In this document: positions 62,676 through 64,000 of the stretch, in pieces
Layout of the letters: each line of letters begins with the position of its first letter
Numbering within the stretch: the stretch's first letter is position 1
From: Thermococcus henrietii
GTDB lineage: Archaea; Methanobacteriota_B; Thermococci; Thermococcales; Thermococcaceae
Direction of reading: 5' to 3'
DNA length: 64,000 nucleotides
NCBI RefSeq assembly: GCF_900198835.1
Contig: NZ_LT900021.1
Coordinates: 682,001-746,000 of the forward strand
The notes under the pieces: generated by a model
The model's database searches: none
Told to the model about the DNA's origin: nothing
The model's input: only the letters and a program-made list of their open reading frames with translations
Made by a program: the position numbers and the translations under genes

Positions 62676-63457
62676 TAATCGTCAAGGTCGGGGGTAGCGT
62701 CTTCAGCGACAAAAAGGGGAAGCCAGAAAACTTCCGTAGGGACGTCGTTGCCCGCATAGCCAGGGAAATCTCGGAGTTCTACCCCGAGAAGAATTTTATA
62801 ATCGTCCACGGCGGAGGAAGCTTCGGGCACCCGTACGCCAGGAGGTACAGCATAAGGGACGGCATCCCCGACGACTGGAAAACTGCGAGGTTTAGGATGG
62901 TGGGCTTTTCGGAGACCCATCAGGCGATGCTCAGGGCCAACTCGGCGTTCATCAGGGAGTTCCTTCAGAGGGGCCTTCCGGCGTTTTCAGTTTCAACCTC
63001 CTCGGTTTTCATGACCGAGAACGGTGACGTTGCCTACGGGGACCTTGAGATAATCAAGAGGCTGGTTGAGCTCAGATTTATCCCAGTCCTCTTTGGAGAC
63101 GTTTCCCTCGACTTGGCCAAGGGCATCGACATTCTCTCCGGTGACCAGATTATAACTTACCTCGCCAAGATGCTCGAGCCCGAGAAGGTTATTTTCCTCA
63201 TGGACGTTGACGGCGTCTACGACGGCGACCCGGGCGAGGGCAACCTCATCCAAGCCCTCGGCCGGGATGAAATAGAAAGCCTCCTCTCAAAACTCACCTG
63301 CTCCGGTGGCGATGTAACGGGGGGAATATGCAACAAGCTGAGGGAAGCCAAGAAGATAGCGAAGCACTCAGAGGTGTGGTTCGTCAACGGGCTCGTTCCA
63401 GGCAGGCTGAGCGGGGCCATCAGGGGAGACGGTTTCGGCACGAGGATTGTGCCTTAG
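62672..63457 (+). CDS. ipk: isopentenyl phosphate kinase
   Basis: A 261-aa amino-acid-kinase-fold enzyme that makes isopentenyl diphosphate from isopentenyl phosphate in the archaeal mevalonate pathway. Motifs: [27 protein letters not shown] (catalytic His region), FGDVSLD and VDGVYDGDP. Starts with GTG overlapping mvk, so the two are coupled. Confidence 0.94.
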   Translation: MIIVKVGGSVFSDKKGKPENFRRDVVARIAREISEFYPEKNFIIVHGGGSFGHPYARRYSIRDGIPDDWKTARFRMVGFSETHQAMLRANSAFIREFLQRGLPAFSVSTSSVFMTENGDVAYGDLEIIKRLVELRFIPVLFGDVSLDLAKGIDILSGDQIITYLAKMLEPEKVIFLMDVDGVYDGDPGEGNLIQALGRDEIESLLSKLTCSGGDVTGGICNKLREAKKIAKHSEVWFVNGLVPGRLSGAIRGDGFGTRIVP

Positions 63458-63468
63458 CCGGGACGAAA

Positions 63469-63478
63469 TCTTTTTATT
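63469..63478 (+). promoter_or_regulatory. TATA box of the last gene
   Basis: TCTTTTTATT lies about 30 bp before the ATG at 63508 and follows CGAAA. It would give a nearly leaderless transcript. Confidence 0.45.
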
Positions 63479-63507
63479 TTCCTTTAATATTGGTAACTCT
63501 GATAATC

Positions 63508-64000
63508 ATGTTACGTAAGATATTGGCCTTTGTGGTGCTCTTCATCATCGCCCTCTGGGGACTTCAGAAGGCATCTTCCAGTGGCTACCTGAGCGCTTTT
63601 GATGCATCTCCCGGAGGCCTGAACCTAAGCGTTAGGTCGGAGAACAACACCGTCACCGTTGAATGGGAGCTCCGGGGTGGAAGCATCGTTAGAGCTCTCG
63701 CCGGAGGAAGGGACGCGGTTATTCTGGTTTACCCCGGCTGGGTGGAGAACAACGATTCGTGGCTTGTGCTGGGCGATGTCAGAAACCTGTCCGTGACATT
63801 GGGCGGCGGAAACCCGAGGAACCTCACCGTTATCTACTATCCGTTCCAGGTCTCGGCTTCCAACGGGAGCGCTCAGGCCAAATTGAGGGTCTTTGCGGTT
63901 CCCGTCGGATTCCCATCAACGGTTCAGTCCGGAAAAATCGAATTTAAACTGGTAACCTACTACGGAACCTGCAACAACGTTACCCTCAATGTGATTTACT
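63508..64000 (+). CDS. secreted or membrane-anchored protein, truncated by window end
   Basis: The visible 164 residues start MLRKILAFVVLFIIALWGL, a signal peptide or N-terminal anchor. A beta-rich extracellular part follows with several NxS/T sequons (NLS, NNT, NDS, NLT, NGS, NNV). The frame is open to the edge and the C-terminal part is missing. No family recognised. It has its own promoter and is not part of the mvk-ipk unit. Confidence 0.7.
   Translation, partial: MLRKILAFVVLFIIALWGLQKASSSGYLSAFDASPGGLNLSVRSENNTVTVEWELRGGSIVRALAGGRDAVILVYPGWVENNDSWLVLGDVRNLSVTLGGGNPRNLTVIYYPFQVSASNGSAQAKLRVFAVPVGFPSTVQSGKIEFKLVTYYGTCNNVTLNVIY

Overview
The window is a stretch of the chromosome of a hyperthermophilic euryarchaeon of the genus Thermococcus. 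The evidence is a Pyrococcus-type single-cluster ferredoxin with an Asp ligand, a tungsten aldehyde:ferredoxin oxidoreductase next to its radical-SAM maturation protein, the branched-chain polyamine synthase BpsA, a Tk-SP-like subtilase with PPC domains, AGG/AAG/GAG-rich codon use, TATA-type promoters, GGTGA ribosome binding sites and tRNA genes with encoded CCA.

Region 1 (1-7000) is accessory DNA: an unrecognised helical protein, an MFS transporter with patchy codon use, an AbiEi/AbiEii toxin-antitoxin pair, and a leftward cassette of a tyrosine recombinase plus two small genes. GTTCTA-type motifs phased at 10 bp occur on both sides of that cassette. Region 2 (7000-22443) holds metabolic and surface genes: a transglutaminase-like protein, a metallo-beta-lactamase-fold protein, a lipoprotein, nicotinate phosphoribosyltransferase, ferredoxin, a DUF59 Fe-S factor, a PP-loop ATPase abutting an EVE/PD-(D/E)xK nuclease, bpsA, a secreted alpha-toroid protein, a subtilase, aor and its maturation gene, and tRNA-Lys.

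Region 3 (23846-50245) is the ribosomal-protein supercluster. It runs from a SPOUT methyltransferase and uL3 through secY, adkA and cbf5, then uS13, uS4, uS11, rpoD, eL18, uL13, uS9, rpoN, rpoK, an enolase-like pseudoenzyme, uS2 and eL40, with four tRNA genes (Ser, Leu, Pro, Leu) interleaved. A short-chain dehydrogenase and a HicBA pair sit between eL14 and cbf5. Region 4 (50246-64000) holds a PadR regulator, a FUN14 protein, a metallophosphoesterase-fold protein without metal ligands, divergent tRNA-Arg and tRNA-Gly, a helical-repeat protein, uridine phosphorylase, threonine synthase, an atypical M1-like peptidase, MEMO, a proton P-type ATPase, mevalonate kinase and isopentenyl phosphate kinase (the archaeal isoprenoid pathway), and a truncated secreted protein.

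The most unusual content is non-coding. Three gene-free islands (22444-23778, 42494-43394, 51805-52546) are built from the same family of hairpins and short conserved modules. Segments of 39, 46 and 83 nt recur between islands in inverted orientation with 0-8 mismatches. GC-rich 17-nt hairpins (7-bp stem, 3-nt loop) show compensatory stem changes. Two islands begin within 2-5 nt of a tRNA 3' CCA. No transposase, CRISPR array or protein gene accounts for them. I regard this as the best candidate for an undescribed element family in the window.
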